Below are positions 1 through 12,570 of a stretch of 64,000 nucleotides of DNA, in pieces. The notes beneath the pieces were generated by a model. The model was not told the origin of the DNA. It saw only the letters and a program-made list of their open reading frames with translations, and ran no database searches. The DNA comes from Begonia masoniana (lineage: Eukaryota > Streptophyta > Magnoliopsida > Cucurbitales > Begoniaceae): contig CM039512.1 of NCBI GenBank assembly GCA_022432975.1, forward strand, positions 34,903,730-34,967,729, in the 5' to 3' direction. The position numbers and the translations under genes were made by a program. Every line of letters starts with the position of its first letter. Position 1 is the first letter of the stretch.

Positions 1-320
1 ATATGGCCGAGAAAGCTTATTCTGTCCAGCCAAAATTCGCACTTAGAGAACTTTAGGTAGAGCTGGCGTCGTTGCAAAACTTCCAAAATTATCCGTAGCT
101 GTTCTTCGTGTTCCTCTTTCGTCTTTGAATAGATCAATATGTCATCAATGAATACAACCAAAAGTTTGTCCAAATACTCCTTGAAAATGCGGTTCATTAA
201 GTTCATAAATGCTGTCGGGGCATTCGTAAGTCCGAAAGACATAACGAGAAACTCGTAATGCCCGTACCTCGTTCGGAAGGCCGTTTTCTGTACATCTTCC
301 CTCCGGACCTTCAACAGATA
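1..320 (-). pseudogene. Element A: Ty3/gypsy reverse transcriptase fragment (palm and FIDD box)
   Basis: Read on the minus strand from 320 to 1 this encodes the middle of a Ty3/gypsy reverse transcriptase: a stretch ending [20 protein letters not shown], then the catalytic [13 protein letters not shown] box, then [17 protein letters not shown] at the window edge. It copies retrotransposon RNA into DNA. It is open in this piece but has no start of its own. Its N-terminal half lies at 21481-21612, because element B was inserted between the residues RSGYYL and KVRRED. The AGATA target duplication at 316-320 and 21476-21480 proves the join. RNase H and integrase would lie left of the window. The sequence suggests the Tekay/Del chromovirus branch (inference). 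Confidence 0.93.
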
Positions 321-544
321 TGTAATGACCCTTACACGTACCGTAGATTTTCCGTATAAATTTTTCATTCTATACGTACAAACTTTAAATCTGACATTCG
401 AGCGGAAATAAAACTTTTAAAATCGGAATTGAAATTTTTAACGGCGTTTGAAAACTACTTTGAAAACTATCTAAAATAAACTTAAAACAATTAATTAAAT
501 ATTAAAAGAAAACATTTAAATTAAAGTTAATTTTTTTTTATTAT

Positions 545-690
545 TATGTCCTGCCAAAACGGCAGAACCAGTGGCGATTGCTCATGGCGAGCAAACGCCT
601 TAGGCGATCACACCATCGCCTAGCGATCGCCAGGCAAAGAGGGGCGATTGATCGCCCCAAGTGGCAATCAATCGCCATGCTCTCTGGAAT
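545..690. repeat. CGAT palindrome block in element B left LTR
   Basis: A GC-rich island in AT-rich LTR sequence. It contains CTGCCAAAACGGCAG and several overlapping palindromes of the GGCGAT/ATCGCC type, such as GGGGCGATTGATCGCCCC. The right LTR copy at about 18624-18805 has extra copies of the same motif, so copy number changed within one element. Confidence 0.7.
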
Positions 691-1763
691 TTTCCAGAGA
701 GCACAGCTCCCTCCCTCCCTTCTTTCTTTCTTTCTTCGTTTCCTCATACCCTGCATTTCACACTCACAATACACAACTCACCACACAACACACACACACC
801 TTTCAACATTCTCATTTCCTTCATCACACACCATTACATTTCACAAAACATACTTCTACTCAATAACACTATCACACCCATACATCACACATACTATCGC
901 TCACCTATTTCCCGACTCAAATATAACCAATTTCATAAAAACGAACCGCGTGATTCCGTTTAAAAGTTTAACATATCCTCCTATTTTTGAAATTCAGTAA
1001 AACATTATAAAATACATTCAATTTCCCAAAAAAAATACTTTCTATTAACTATTCAGATCCCAACATCCTATAATGTTCTAACAATTTCTATCCAAAATAA
1101 TCCAAATACCTATGTACGTCCCCACGGGTCAAAATCACTCTCCGACTGCCAGCGCACTCCCACGGGCCATCTTTCTTCAACGTGCTCATACATCAGGCGG
1201 AGGGACGTCTTCCTCACCTGTCTCAAAGTCGCCTACACCATAGAATTAAACACGTGAGCTAGGGGCTCAGTAAATCTAAGTGAATGCACGTGAATGCTAT
1301 ACTATGCATGTACAGTTCGCAATTCATTTCATTTCATTTCTTTTATCTCTGGGTCACCGGGGCTTCACTCTCGCTAGATAGGAGCGGCACATCCGTCGAT
1401 TGGATAGCCCCTCGGATCTAACCGGGGGAAAAGCATGCTTCATCCGACAGCCATGCCTGAACCACCGCCACCGACTTGACTATCTTTGCATTCATTTACT
1501 TTTCGTCAACTTTTTCATGAAAACATACTTTGAAATTCATTTTTTTGCATGCGTATGTATAAAACAATGCATGGACGTGCTCAATACGATAAAGAAACAA
1601 TGAAAATAAGCATCAGAGACCAACAACGCTAAATGTTCTACAGTTTAAAGTAGTCTAGCTACCCGTCCTAATCACCCGAAACACACAAATATCACCAATA
1701 TCCTCGATCGACTCAATTCGTACGGTGTAGGCCTAGATGGCCAAACAAGTCACAGAGACTTAC

Positions 1764-1808
1764 CTCGCGTCCGTTGCACACCGAGCTCCATCCACGAGTG
1801 TGGTTCAC
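1764..1808 (-). other. Putative 45-nt LTR micro-exon (element B left LTR)
   Basis: On the minus strand a 45-nt block is preceded by TTTGCCCTAG and followed by GTAAG, which are good plant 3' and 5' splice-site matches. The second copy is at 19889-19933. Blocks with equivalent flanks, 44-57 nt long, occur in other LTRs in this window. Splicing is inferred. Confidence 0.4.
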
Positions 1809-3350
1809 CTAGGGCAAAGCACAACATTTGTCATTTAAATCGATTCTAAACTATCGAGTTTAGAAAATTACAAACTCCTAGCTAAAGAAAATCTCCTAAA
1901 CTCTATTCTAGCTCAAAACATAAAACAATTTCGAAAAATTATAACTTCCTCTACAATTGTCGAAACTGCTTGATTCCAAAGGCCACGGCTTTCTTAAAGT
2001 ATCTAATTTAACCCACAAAAACAGTTTTGCAAGACAAAATCAGCAAGATGGTCAAAAAGCATCAGAACAGTGACCTGCCCGAAATTTCGCTTTACTATTT
2101 TACTCAAGCTTTGAAAATTCATAACTTTTTGTATACTCGCCCGAATTCGATGATTCAACATGCTATAGAATCCTTAAAATGTCTAGTTTAATATAGTGGA
2201 GTCTATTTGCCAATTATCTAACTCAGTTAGCGCCAGAAAATCAAAAACCGATCTGGCCACGGAAATTTTTCCAGTTTTTACACAACAACTTCAAAAATTC
2301 ATAACTAAATCAATTCTTAACAAAATCGAGTGATTCAAGTTCCTATGGACTCCTTAGAATGTCTACTTTCTAATGGTGAAACTCATTTATCAAAAGCCAA
2401 AACCGAAGAATGGCAGAAAATCAAAAACCGAAGCTGCCCTACATTTTCCAGTTTTTGCACATTCAAATCATCAACCAATATTCAACCAATCCATCCAATA
2501 ATGCTTAATAATCATCAATAAAGCGATAAATAACCTATTCTAACAAAACCCGGCTATTTCTACGAAATCCCTACGAAACCCTAAACGTTTAAATCTCTAA
2601 AAGTCGAGAACTAATGCCGGAAAACGCTAAGAGACTTACCTAGAATCGCGAGGGGAAGAGAAAACGTGAAGAACGTTTGATGATCGGAGAGAAATCGGTG
2701 GCCGATCGAAGAAATCGTGAAGGAGGCGTGAAGGATCGCCTGTGGAGAAGCTCCCTGGTTTCCTTCGTGAAATGCCAAATAGGAGAAAGGGTTGATTTCT
2801 ATCTCCATTAAATTTTATAATGAAATTTACCATTTTGCCCCCTTTTACATAACATTGCTTATTTCGTTATTTTATCTATCGATTCGGTTTCTCCAAACTT
2901 CCTTATTTCACCAACAATCCCGATTTATTTCTAAGGTTCTAATAAAACCTTCCGTTCTTCAAACGAATTTAATTTATTATTTTTACGAATTAAACCACTA
3001 TAAGGTTAAAAACGGAAACTTGACCGTATACCTTTGATTTGGATTTCTAAAATTTCCAGATTTCTCCTAAAATTCATATTAGTCATAAGGGTTCTATTAA
3101 AACTTTCCGTTTATAAAACGGGTTTCGTTTCTTATATTTACTGAAATACCCTTATATTACGAGAAATACCAAAATCCCGTAAAATTGGCGTTACATCTTC
3201 AAAAATTCTCTCATTTCTCCAAATACTCTAATTTATTTAAAGGGTTCCAATAAAACTTTCCATTTGCAAAACGGGCTTGATTTGGTATATTTACAAAATT
3301 GTCATTCATATGCAGAAAATCTAAAACCCGAAAAAGAACCGGGCGTTACA

Positions 3351-4686
3351 TTCCATCTACCTTAATTGAAATTTTGTCCTCAAAATTTGATTTAGCTTAT
3401 CATTCTTGACATTAACGCCTCATGCTTTGCGGCCTTATTCCGCACCTTTCGAGTTCCTTTCCTTTATCTCTCAAAATTTTGACTTCCCCCCCTTTTTAAA
3501 CTTTGGTTCTATCTATACTTAGGGTCAACCTCTATGGTTCTAAACCAAATCTCCTGAACTCGATGATGCATCATTAGCCCCGAACCGCATTCGCTATTTT
3601 TGATTTGGCTAACAACGCATCAAATTATGCATCGCGTGCTATCAGATTCCTAAGTTTCCAATTCGAATAACCGCATTGCATATCCATGCACCTAAATAAT
3701 TCACGCACCCGTTGATCTTCAATCAATCACTCATAGGTTAAACCTTCTAACTCATTTAATTTGGTCCTATTTTTAGGTTTCCTCGATCAAAACTTACCAC
3801 AAGGTCTTGAATTAATGCTTTTCTTTAGTTATTTTCTTAAATCATAGCTATACTTAAACTTCCTAACATCAGCTAAATCAACATCGTCTAAAGATTTCTA
3901 CCAACTCCTGGGCTATAATCCAAACTTCTGCTTAAATTCACCGGATCTATCCGTAGTCGGAATGTATGCGAATTCAAATTTCTACATTTTCTCTAGTACT
4001 AATCCCTTATAAACTATTTTATCTCTAATACCCTTTGGTCACATGTCTTCTTGAACAACTCGCCAATTGTTGGCGACTATTTCAGTGTAGGCTTCTCAAC
4101 TAGGTTCCCATTGCTATACCTTGCAAACTAAACCATCAACATACCTCAATGTTTCAACAAGTCCAACTGGCGCTAACGTCACTATTCTCTTAAAATCCTT
4201 GTTCCTTAATGAATAAAATCCTATAAACAACGTATTCCCTTCTAAGTTACCTCTACGAGCTTCCATGTTAGGTTCTTAACTGAAATTCTCATATTACCTA
4301 CATTACACTCATTTGTCCAACTTAAATCTTTATTGACTCTATGTACTATCAAGTCCTTAGGTTTCGCCAATGGTTCGCTTCAATTATTAACTCTAATCTT
4401 AAGTCATTTATGTATTCATTGGCATCGACTTGTCAAATATAAGTCGAACCCTTGAAACTCTTCTAACTTAGGCTCGATTCAATGTGTACTTAAATGGCTC
4501 CTGAGTAATTCCACGTTCTCTTTATTCGATAAGTCGCAAATTTCACAAATCACCTGACTTTAAAACACTATACTAGACTTCCAATCTTAACCCTTCGTTT
4601 AATCCAATGACCCCCTGCACTTATTCCCAATATCTCACTAGGATCCCTCTGAAGTTACTAAATGGTTTACCCTCTTTCGTTTCTCA
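3351..4686 (-). other. Element B interior, 3' part (non-coding)
   Basis: AT-rich sequence between the left LTR of B and the nested copia element. No ORF or retroelement domain is recognisable on either strand. The minus-strand sequence next to the LTR ends AAGGTAGATGGAA, which is a weak polypurine tract. It continues at 17128. Confidence 0.6.
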
Positions 4687-5202
4687 TGTTGACTTATAGA
4701 GTGTTTAAGTCATAATTTGTTTTTGATGATGTATTTGTATATTATGTATACAATTTGATTATGTGTATTTAATGGGAATTATGAATATAAGATTGTTTGG
4801 AAATACCCTTAAAAGGGGTATTTTAGTTGTCTAATAAAATCGGTTTGAGTATACAGAGCTACATAGAAAAACAGGGATGAAACGCGTGCCTCTACCGATA
4901 GTTACACGACAAAGAAATGAAAGCTTCTGCCGATTGCTAAACGACAGAAGAAGAAGCCGTTTAGTAGATAACATCTGCCGATCGCGTTGAAGGCACATCT
5001 ACCGATGGCGATTTTATGTGGCTCCTGCCAATGGAATTTAATGTTGCTTCTACCGACAGCTCTTCAAGCTTCATCTGCCGATGGCGTTTGTAGACGTTTC
5101 TGCCGATTGAAGTTGAAGCTGTTTCTGCCGATAGAAGTTGAAGTTTCTCCTGCCGATATTTTTAATGGATCATCTGCCGATGCAGATTTATGCAGCTTCT
5201 GC

Positions 5203-5702
<500 letters not shown>

Positions 5703-6037
5703 ATAGCGCTTTGAAATCTTCTGCCGATAGCGTTTTGAAAACATCTGCCGATAGCGTTTTCAAATCATCTGCCGATGATGGTTCAGCACTTAAGGATACA
5801 TCTGCCGATGGTGTTTCAAGCTGCATCCACCGATGACGTGTCTCTGCTTCATAAGTTGCATCTGCCGCCAGAATTCAAAGCTAGCCGCGAAGCTACAGTG
5901 ACGTCGTTTTCAACATTAACTCCAGACCTTTAATGGCGACGACGAACAACATTTTCAGAAGCAACGGATAGCTGCTTCAGTACGGATGCTTCCCAACGGT
6001 AACATTTTTTCCATTTGAAGACAGAAGCTTTACAGAG

Positions 6038-6045
6038 TATATAAG
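6038..6045 (+). promoter_or_regulatory. TATA box of the Sirevirus-like LTR
   Basis: TATATAAG, conserved in the right LTR at 16625-16632, downstream of the TCTGCCGAT motif array. It is the only strong TATA element in the LTR and has normal U3/R placement. Confidence 0.65.
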
Positions 6046-6538
6046 CAGAAGAAAAGGCTCGAAGACTAACTTTTGCCAATTTGAATTCTGAGCCCTAAGC
6101 TGCGAAAGTTATCGTTCTGTATTTTCACTACTTCTCCAAAATCGAACTTGAGATTCAATTGTTGTGAGAGAGTAGTCTGTGCTTTATTTTTTACAAACTC
6201 AAATCATTTGTAAAGGCTGTGGATTGACGCCCGTAAAGTTCAATCAAAATCTGTAAAGGCAGTTGGTCGGAGCCCGGAATCCCGATCAGTTTATTCTCGT
6301 GAGGAGAAGGTTAAGAATCTTCAAGGGGGAGCCTTGGAGCGTGGACGTAGGCAAGGTTTAGTCGAACCACGTTAAAAACCCTGGTGTTAAATTTCTCTCT
6401 CTCTCTCTTTACTTTATATGTCTGTTTGCTATTAATATTCAAACTAAAATTACAAGAGAAATTCACTAGATTATTAAATTAGGTTTAAATATCTAATTCA
6501 CCCCCCCCCCCCCTCTTAGACAATCTCGATCCTACAAT

Positions 6539-6550
6539 TGGTATCAGAGA
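6539..6550 (+). promoter_or_regulatory. Primer-binding site of the Sirevirus-like element
   Basis: TGGTATCAGAGA lies two bases after the left LTR end. It is complementary to the 3' end of plant initiator tRNA-Met except at its last base. Confidence 0.88.
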
Positions 6551-6592
6551 TAGGTTTGTATTGTCTAAGGTGTCAACACACATTCTGCACAA

Positions 6593-8143
6593 ATGGAAGG
6601 TCAGCCTACCACTAGACCTCCATTCTTCGACGGTATTGATTATGTGTACTGGAAGTCTAGAATGAGAATTTATATTCAAGCTATAGACTATGACATATGG
6701 AATAACATAGAAAATGGTCCATATATAGCCTTTAAAATAGAGAATGGTATTAGGATCCCCAAAACCTCACAAGAATTAAATGATACAGATAAAAAGAATT
6801 TGAGCCTAAATGCAAAGGCTATAAACACCCTGTACTGTGCTCTGAATAGAGACGAATTCAATAGAGTACAAGGGTGTGAGAGTGCCCAAGAGATCTGGCA
6901 CCTATTAGAGGTCACACAAGAGGGCACAAATCAAGTAAAGGAGAGCAAACTGAATATGCTCATTCACGAGTATGAATTATTTTCTATGCCCAAAGATGAG
7001 TCTGTCTCTTCCATGTTTACAAGATTTACTAATATTACTAATGGTTTGAAAGCTCTTGGTAAATCTTATTCTAGTGAAGAACAGGTCAGGAAGATCCTCA
7101 GGTGTCTTCCAAAAAGCTGGCAGCCAAAGGTGACTGCAATTCAGGAAGCAAAGGATCTTAAAGCTCTAAAGCTTGAAGAGCTCATTGGATCTCTCATGAC
7201 ACATGAGATCACTATGAGGTCAAACGAGAAAGAAGACCTTAAAGAAAAAGAGACTTCCAAAAGAAAAGATATTGCTATGAAAGCCTCTTCAAGTAAATGT
7301 GAAGTCTCTGAGGATGAAGAAGAAGAAGAGGATGAGGACATTGCTCTTATCACTAGGAGATTCAGCAAGTTCCTTCGAAGGAAGAAGCTGCAGGGAAGAA
7401 GATTTCCCAAGAATGAAAAGCAATCCAAAGACAAGGAGTTTACCTTTTTTGGATGTGGAAAGCCAGGCCACATGAAGGCTGACTGTCCACAAGCTAAAGG
7501 TCCCAAGAAATTCAAGAAAAAGGCTATGAAGGCCACTTGGGATGACAGTGAAGGTGACACTTCATCTTCAGAAGATGAGGAAGTTGCAAATCTGTGCTTC
7601 ATGGCACACGAGGATAAGGTTAGTACTTCCTCTTCAAGTGTTTTAAGTGACAGTGAAAGTGATAATGAAGAAGGTGAAATAATTGATGCTTTTAATGACT
7701 TAGTTAAACAGTTTGGCATGCTGAAAAATAAATACAATCTGTTGAAAAAGGAGAATACAGATTTATTAGAAAAGCATGCTAAAGAAGTAGACTTGCATGT
7801 CAAGGAAATTGATAAGCTTAAAAGCAAAAACGAAGATTTGAATAATATTATTCTAAACTTCACTAAGGGCGACAAATTATTTAAGATGGTAATAGCAGGT
7901 CAGAGAGCAAATTTTGACAGAACAGGATTAGGGTATGACAAGTCTAATAAAAGGAAAGTCTTTAAAAACTTCTTTGTTAAACCCTCTGTCTGTCATGCAT
8001 GTAATGAAGCTGGACATAAATCTTTTGTATGTCCGCTAAAAGCAAACTATATGAAATCAACTGGTAAATTCCAATGGGTTCCCAAGGGAACCAAACCTAA
8101 CACTAGGACCCAAAAGGTTTGGGTACCTAAGAAGACCAATTGA
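6593..8143 (+). CDS. gag: Sirevirus-like Gag (516 aa)
   Basis: This is the capsid/nucleocapsid protein that packages the RNA into virus-like particles in the cytoplasm. The first ATG after the primer site opens an uninterrupted frame. Residues 5-200 are the copia-type Gag domain ([15 protein letters not shown] near the start, the W-rich capsid segment after it). An acidic/lysine-rich stretch follows at 215-265. Two zinc knuckles are present. The C-terminal one is intact (C467, C470, H475, C480). The upstream one reads [14 protein letters not shown], with Phe285 where the first Cys is expected. A Lys/Glu/Leu-rich segment at about 375-430 may form a coiled coil. The frame ends at 8143, overlapping the start of the pol frame. 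Confidence 0.92.
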   Translation: MEGQPTTRPPFFDGIDYVYWKSRMRIYIQAIDYDIWNNIENGPYIAFKIENGIRIPKTSQELNDTDKKNLSLNAKAINTLYCALNRDEFNRVQGCESAQEIWHLLEVTQEGTNQVKESKLNMLIHEYELFSMPKDESVSSMFTRFTNITNGLKALGKSYSSEEQVRKILRCLPKSWQPKVTAIQEAKDLKALKLEELIGSLMTHEITMRSNEKEDLKEKETSKRKDIAMKASSSKCEVSEDEEEEEDEDIALITRRFSKFLRRKKLQGRRFPKNEKQSKDKEFTFFGCGKPGHMKADCPQAKGPKKFKKKAMKATWDDSEGDTSSSEDEEVANLCFMAHEDKVSTSSSSVLSDSESDNEEGEIIDAFNDLVKQFGMLKNKYNLLKKENTDLLEKHAKEVDLHVKEIDKLKSKNEDLNNIILNFTKGDKLFKMVIAGQRANFDRTGLGYDKSNKRKVFKNFFVKPSVCHACNEAGHKSFVCPLKANYMKSTGKFQWVPKGTKPNTRTQKVWVPKKTN

Positions 8144-11100
8144 TTTCTGTTTTGCAGGTTGAGTGCTCTCCTGGAAAGAACCAGTGGTACCTCGGCAGTG
8201 GATGTTCGAGGTATATGACAGGAGACTCAACCATGTTTGCTGCTGTCAACAAAAAGAAAGGTAGTGTTACTTTTGATGGAAACCAAAAGGGTAAAATTGT
8301 TGGCATCGGCAACATAGGTAACAGCGTTAATCCTACTATTGAAAATGTGCTCTTAGTTGAGGGATTAAAACATAATCTGCTTAGTATTAGCCAGTTATGT
8401 GATAAAGGATATGAAGTGATTTTTAAATCAAACTCTTGTTTAATTAAAGATGCATCTAATGACAAATCTCTGTTCACTGGCTATAGAAAAGAAAATATCT
8501 ATATAATTGACTTGGATATTATTGAGCATGTTGATGAAAAATGCTTTGCTGTTAACTCTTCTCTTGACTCTTGGGTCTGGCATAGGAGATTAGGACATGT
8601 AGGGATGGATACCTTAGCTAAGATTACTAAGGAGAATTTAGTTAGAGGTATTCCTAAGATATCCTTTGAGAAGGATAAAATCTGTAAAGCTTGTCAAATA
8701 GGCAAGCAGATCAAAAGTTCTTTTGCATCAAAGAATGTAATCTCCACTTCTAAGCCTCTCCAACTCCTTCACATGGACCTATTCGGTCCTTCAAATGTTG
8801 CTAGTCTAGGTGGTAAACTCTATGCTTACGTCATTGTTGACGACTTTTCTAGATTTACCTCGGTATTTTTTCTAAAGTCTAAGGATTAAACTTTTGATAT
8901 CTTCTCTAGCTTTAGGAAACGAGTTCAAAATGAAAAGGAGCTCGCCATCGTTTCTATTCGTAGTGATCATGGTGGAGAATTTGAAAATGAGAAATTTGAA
9001 CTCCTGTGTCTCAAGTATGGAATTGAGCACAATTTTTCTTCTCCTAGGACCCCTCAGCAAAATGGTGTTGTTGAGAGGAAGAATAGATCCCTTCAAGAGC
9101 TTGCTAGGACTATGCTTAATGAAAACTCCCTTCCAAAATATTTCTGGGCAGAAGCTGTTTCAACAGGTTGTTATGTGCTTAATCGGGTCTCCATAAGACC
9201 AATTCTTGAGAGAACTCCCTATGAGCTTTGGAATGGTAAAACTCCTTCTGTTAAGTATTTTAGAGCTTTTGGAAGCAAGTGTTTCATTCTAAACACTAAG
9301 GATAACTTAGGAAAATTCGATTCCAAATCTGATCTTGGAATTTTTCTGGGTTATTCCCTTTCCAGTAAGGCTTATAGAGTTTTCAATAGGAGAACTCTAG
9401 TTGTTGAGGAGTCAGTTCATGTTAACTTTGATGATTATCCTCAGCCCGCAATAAATGTGGATGAGGATGATGTTTTGAATTATCAACTAGACTCTCGTTC
9501 CTTAGAAAAACCTTCTGGTCCCTCTCAAGCAGAAAAATCTTTAGAACCGTCTTCTACATCTCTAGATTTAATTCCTGTCAAGGATGAAAATCCTACTCTT
9601 CCTAGAGATTGGAAATATGTTAGAAATCATCCATTAGATGAGGTCTTAGGTGATCCGTCTTTAGGAGTTAAGACTAGATCCTCTCTTAGGAATCTCTGTG
9701 CCAATGTGGCATTTATATCTCAAATAGAACCTAAGAAGTTTGAAGAGGCCGAGTGTGATGAAAACTGGATTTTAGCTATGCAAGAGGAACTAAATCAATT
9801 TGAAAGGAGCAAGGTATGGGAACTTGTTCCAAGGCCTATGGGTAATCCCATTATTGGAACTAAATGGGTTTACAAGAACAAATTGGATGAAAATGGGATC
9901 GTTGTTAGAAACAAAGCTAGATTAGTTGCCAAGGGATACTCTCAGGAAGAGGGTATTGATTTTGAGGAATCCTTTGCTCCTGTAGCCAGACTAGAATCTA
10001 TTCGAATGCTTTTAGCTTATGCGTGCTTCAAGAACTTCACACTCTTTCAAATGGATGTAAAGAGTGCATTTTTAAATGGTTTCATAAATGAAGAAGTTTT
10101 TGTTGAGCAACCTTTAAGTTTCGAAGCTTATGATAAACCTGACCATGTCTACAAACTTAGGGAAGCTCTGTATGGTCTTAAGCAGGCTCCTAGAGCTTGG
10201 TATGACAGATTGAAGAATTTCCTTGAGGAGAGGAATTTCAAAAAGGGTAACACCGATTCAACTCTGTTTACCATGCAAAAGGAGAAGGATATTCTGTTGG
10301 TTCAAATTTATGTCGATGACATTATATTTGGCTCAACTAATGTCAAAATGTGTAATGAGTTTTCCTCCCTCATGCAAAGTGAATTCGATATGAGTATGAT
10401 GGGGGAGTTAAAGTTTTTCCTAGGATTCCAGATTAGTCAATCTCCTGATGGAATTTTCTTCTGTCAAGAAAAGTACATTAAGGAACTCCTTAAGAAATTC
10501 GGATTAGAAACTGTCAAATCTTCCAAGACTCTCATGAGTACCACTACTAAATTGGATAAAGATGAAAAAGGAGTTCATGTTGATATTAAGAAATATCGTG
10601 GTATGATTGGATCTTTGTTATATCTGACTGCAAGTAGGCTAGATATTCTTTTCAGTGTATGTCTATGTGCTAGATTTCAGGCTGCTCCTAAGGAATCTCA
10701 CTTAACTGCTGTCAAAAGGATCTTTAAATATTTAAGTGGGACACCTGACTTAGGTCTCTGGTATCCAAAAGGTACTTCTTTCAATCTTATAGGATACTCA
10801 GATTCTGATTATGCTGGCAGCCTAGTTGATAGGAAAAGCACCAGTGGAACTTGTCAATTCCTAGGTGAATCTTTAGTTTCCTGGTACTCGAAGAAACAGA
10901 ATTCTGTTGCATTGTCAACTGCTGAGAGTGAATATATTGCTGCAGGCAGTTGTTGTGCACAAATGTTATGGATGAAACAAACACTAGAAGACTATAATCT
11001 GTTTTATGATAGGATTCCTATTCGGTGTGATAACACCAGTGCTATCAACATTTCTAAAAATCCTATTCAACACTCTAGAACAAAACATATTGATGTAAGG

Positions 11101-11259
11101 TATCATTTCATCCGTGAACATGTTCAAAGAGGAGATATCTCTTTAGAATTTGTTAATTCTGTAGATCAATTAGCCGACATCTTTACAAAACCTTTGGATG
11201 AGAAGACATTCAATAATATCAGAATAAGGTTAGGTCTCATTCGGCATGATAGAAATTGA
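8131..11259 (+). pseudogene. pol: Sirevirus-like Pol: protease-integrase-RT-RNase H with one in-frame stop
   Basis: Pol processes the polyprotein, copies the RNA and integrates the cDNA. The frame opens at 8131 inside the end of gag and has no ATG there. Protease: [14 protein letters not shown], where the catalytic Asp of the usual DSG motif is Gly (codon 8194-8196). Integrase: HHCC finger (WHRRLGHVG...CKACQIGKQ), then LHMDLFGPS. A TAA at 8887-8889 cuts the integrase, but the same frame continues with [10 protein letters not shown] and [41 protein letters not shown] and [11 protein letters not shown]. RNase [33 protein letters not shown] and RCDNTSAI. All domains are present in order, but the protease change and the stop make it inactive as read. 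Confidence 0.95.
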
Positions 11260-11677
11260 TTATGTCTCTGTTTGGAATATTCCCAAGTGTTAGAACAATT
11301 TCTTGTTGTGAAGGCATCGGTAGATGCTTAATTTTCTCTAGGCATCGGCAGATGCATGTCTATCGGCAGGAATCGGTAGATGTTGTATTTTTTTTGCATC
11401 GGCAGATGCTACATTTTTTCCAAGCATCGGTAGATGCTGTATTTTACCAGGCATCGGAAGATGCATTTCCTTCGGTAGGAATCGGATGATTTTTTCTTTC
11501 AATCTGCCGACACGTGTATCCCATCGAAAGATATCAGAGTTACACGTGTGACTTCATCGTCAAGCGTCGCTCTATCTCTTTTAAACTCATCCTTCTTCGC
11601 CGAAACACTTCATCTTTCGCGCTCTTTCTGCAAAACCCCTGCCCTACCAAACTTCATTTCCGAATCCTCTCCTTGAA
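11260..11677 (+). other. Pol-env spacer with inverted GCATCGGCAGATGC motifs
   Basis: No coding capacity. It holds at least five near-palindromic GCATCGGYAGATGC units at 11310-11465 plus variants. These are reverse complements of the TCTGCCGAT motifs in the LTR, so the same motif sits in both orientations in one element. Confidence 0.6.
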
Positions 11678-12570
11678 ATGGAACATCAAGGTTCATCATC
11701 TCGCGCCGTTACCAAACAGGCCAAGAAGAAGGCCAAAGCTTCCCGCGAGATTCCTCGAGGAACGGAGTGGCCATCTTTCTTCTTTCTCATGAAAGCTACT
11801 GAGGTAAAGTACTACGATGACTATCAGTTCAGATCATTGATTCCCAGTAAGGGTATTTACTTTGAGGAATTAGCTGGAATGGACATTATAGAACCCTTGA
11901 CGGATCTCGGGTTAATAGGTCTATTTGAAACTGAATCCTTCTACTACCCGGAAGCCATCCGCATGTTTTATGCTAATCTTAGCTTTACTCCTAATTTTTC
12001 TTCTATTAAGAGCTATGTGTATAACAAACACATAGAAATTACTTCTCAGTCCATCAATGCTCTTATGGGGGCTCCTCATTTGGATAGCTGCCCTTACAAG
12101 TATGTGACAGGTTCTGAGCTTCCGTTCCTTGGTACGTCTGATGGTATCCAATTTCTCAAGGAGATTGCTTTGGACCCCAATCAATCCTTTGATCTTTTAA
12201 AGGGTAGGCATCTGACCCCTAAAGCCAGATTATTTCGTCAAATGATAGGATTCAATATTGGTTCCACAAAGGCGGTCACTGTGACGAAGTGAGCTCAATG
12301 GAACTGTTTGTTTTGTTTGCACTTATTTCAAGACACCCTTCAACATTGATATATTGTGATTCGAAGGATGATTCGGGCAGTATCCTCAAGGGCTACATCT
12401 TTACCTTATAATCTGCTTCTTATGAGGATATTTGCTCTGCTTAAAGTTGTCTTTCCAAAGAGGGTAGAACCTGTGAAACGTCAGCCTGTACAGTATTATT
12501 CCCAAACCACTCTAACAAGATGGGAAATAAATAGAATCAGTAAAGGTAAGCCCGTTTTCTCCAATCCATG
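11678..12570 (+). pseudogene. Env-like / putative plant transposon protein, N-terminal part, frameshifted
   Basis: Sirevirus elements often carry a third, env-like ORF of unproven function after pol. Here 11678-12292 encodes 204 aa: a basic start (SRAVTKQAKKKAKAS), then motifs typical of the 'putative plant transposon protein' family, namely FYANLSFTPNFSSIKSYVY, an IEITSQSINALMGAP block and LFRQMIGFN. A TGA at 12290-12292 ends it. Homology appears to resume after a frameshift, with IRRMIRAVSSRATSLPYNLL at 12359 onward, until a stop at the edge of the tandem array (12569-12571). No signal peptide or clear membrane segment is seen, so 'env' is only a label by position. Confidence 0.7.

Larger units (their letters stand above)
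321..3350 (-). repeat. Element B left LTR (3' LTR)
   Basis: A direct repeat of 18382-21475, nearly identical by eye. On the minus strand it begins TGTAACGCCCGG and ends GGGTCATTACA. It holds a GC-rich block of CGAT palindromes (545-690), a putative 45-nt micro-exon (1764-1808) and the conserved CCTACACCATA stem halves (1232-1242 and 1721-1731). It is about 64 bp shorter than its partner. The visible indels lie in the CGAT-repeat block. ORFs in it are incidental. Confidence 0.92.

Noticed and set aside
544..1000. ORFs in element B's LTRs (also 18773-19088)
   Set aside because: Low-complexity Thr/His/Ser-rich frames in CA-rich LTR sequence, present in several frames at once.
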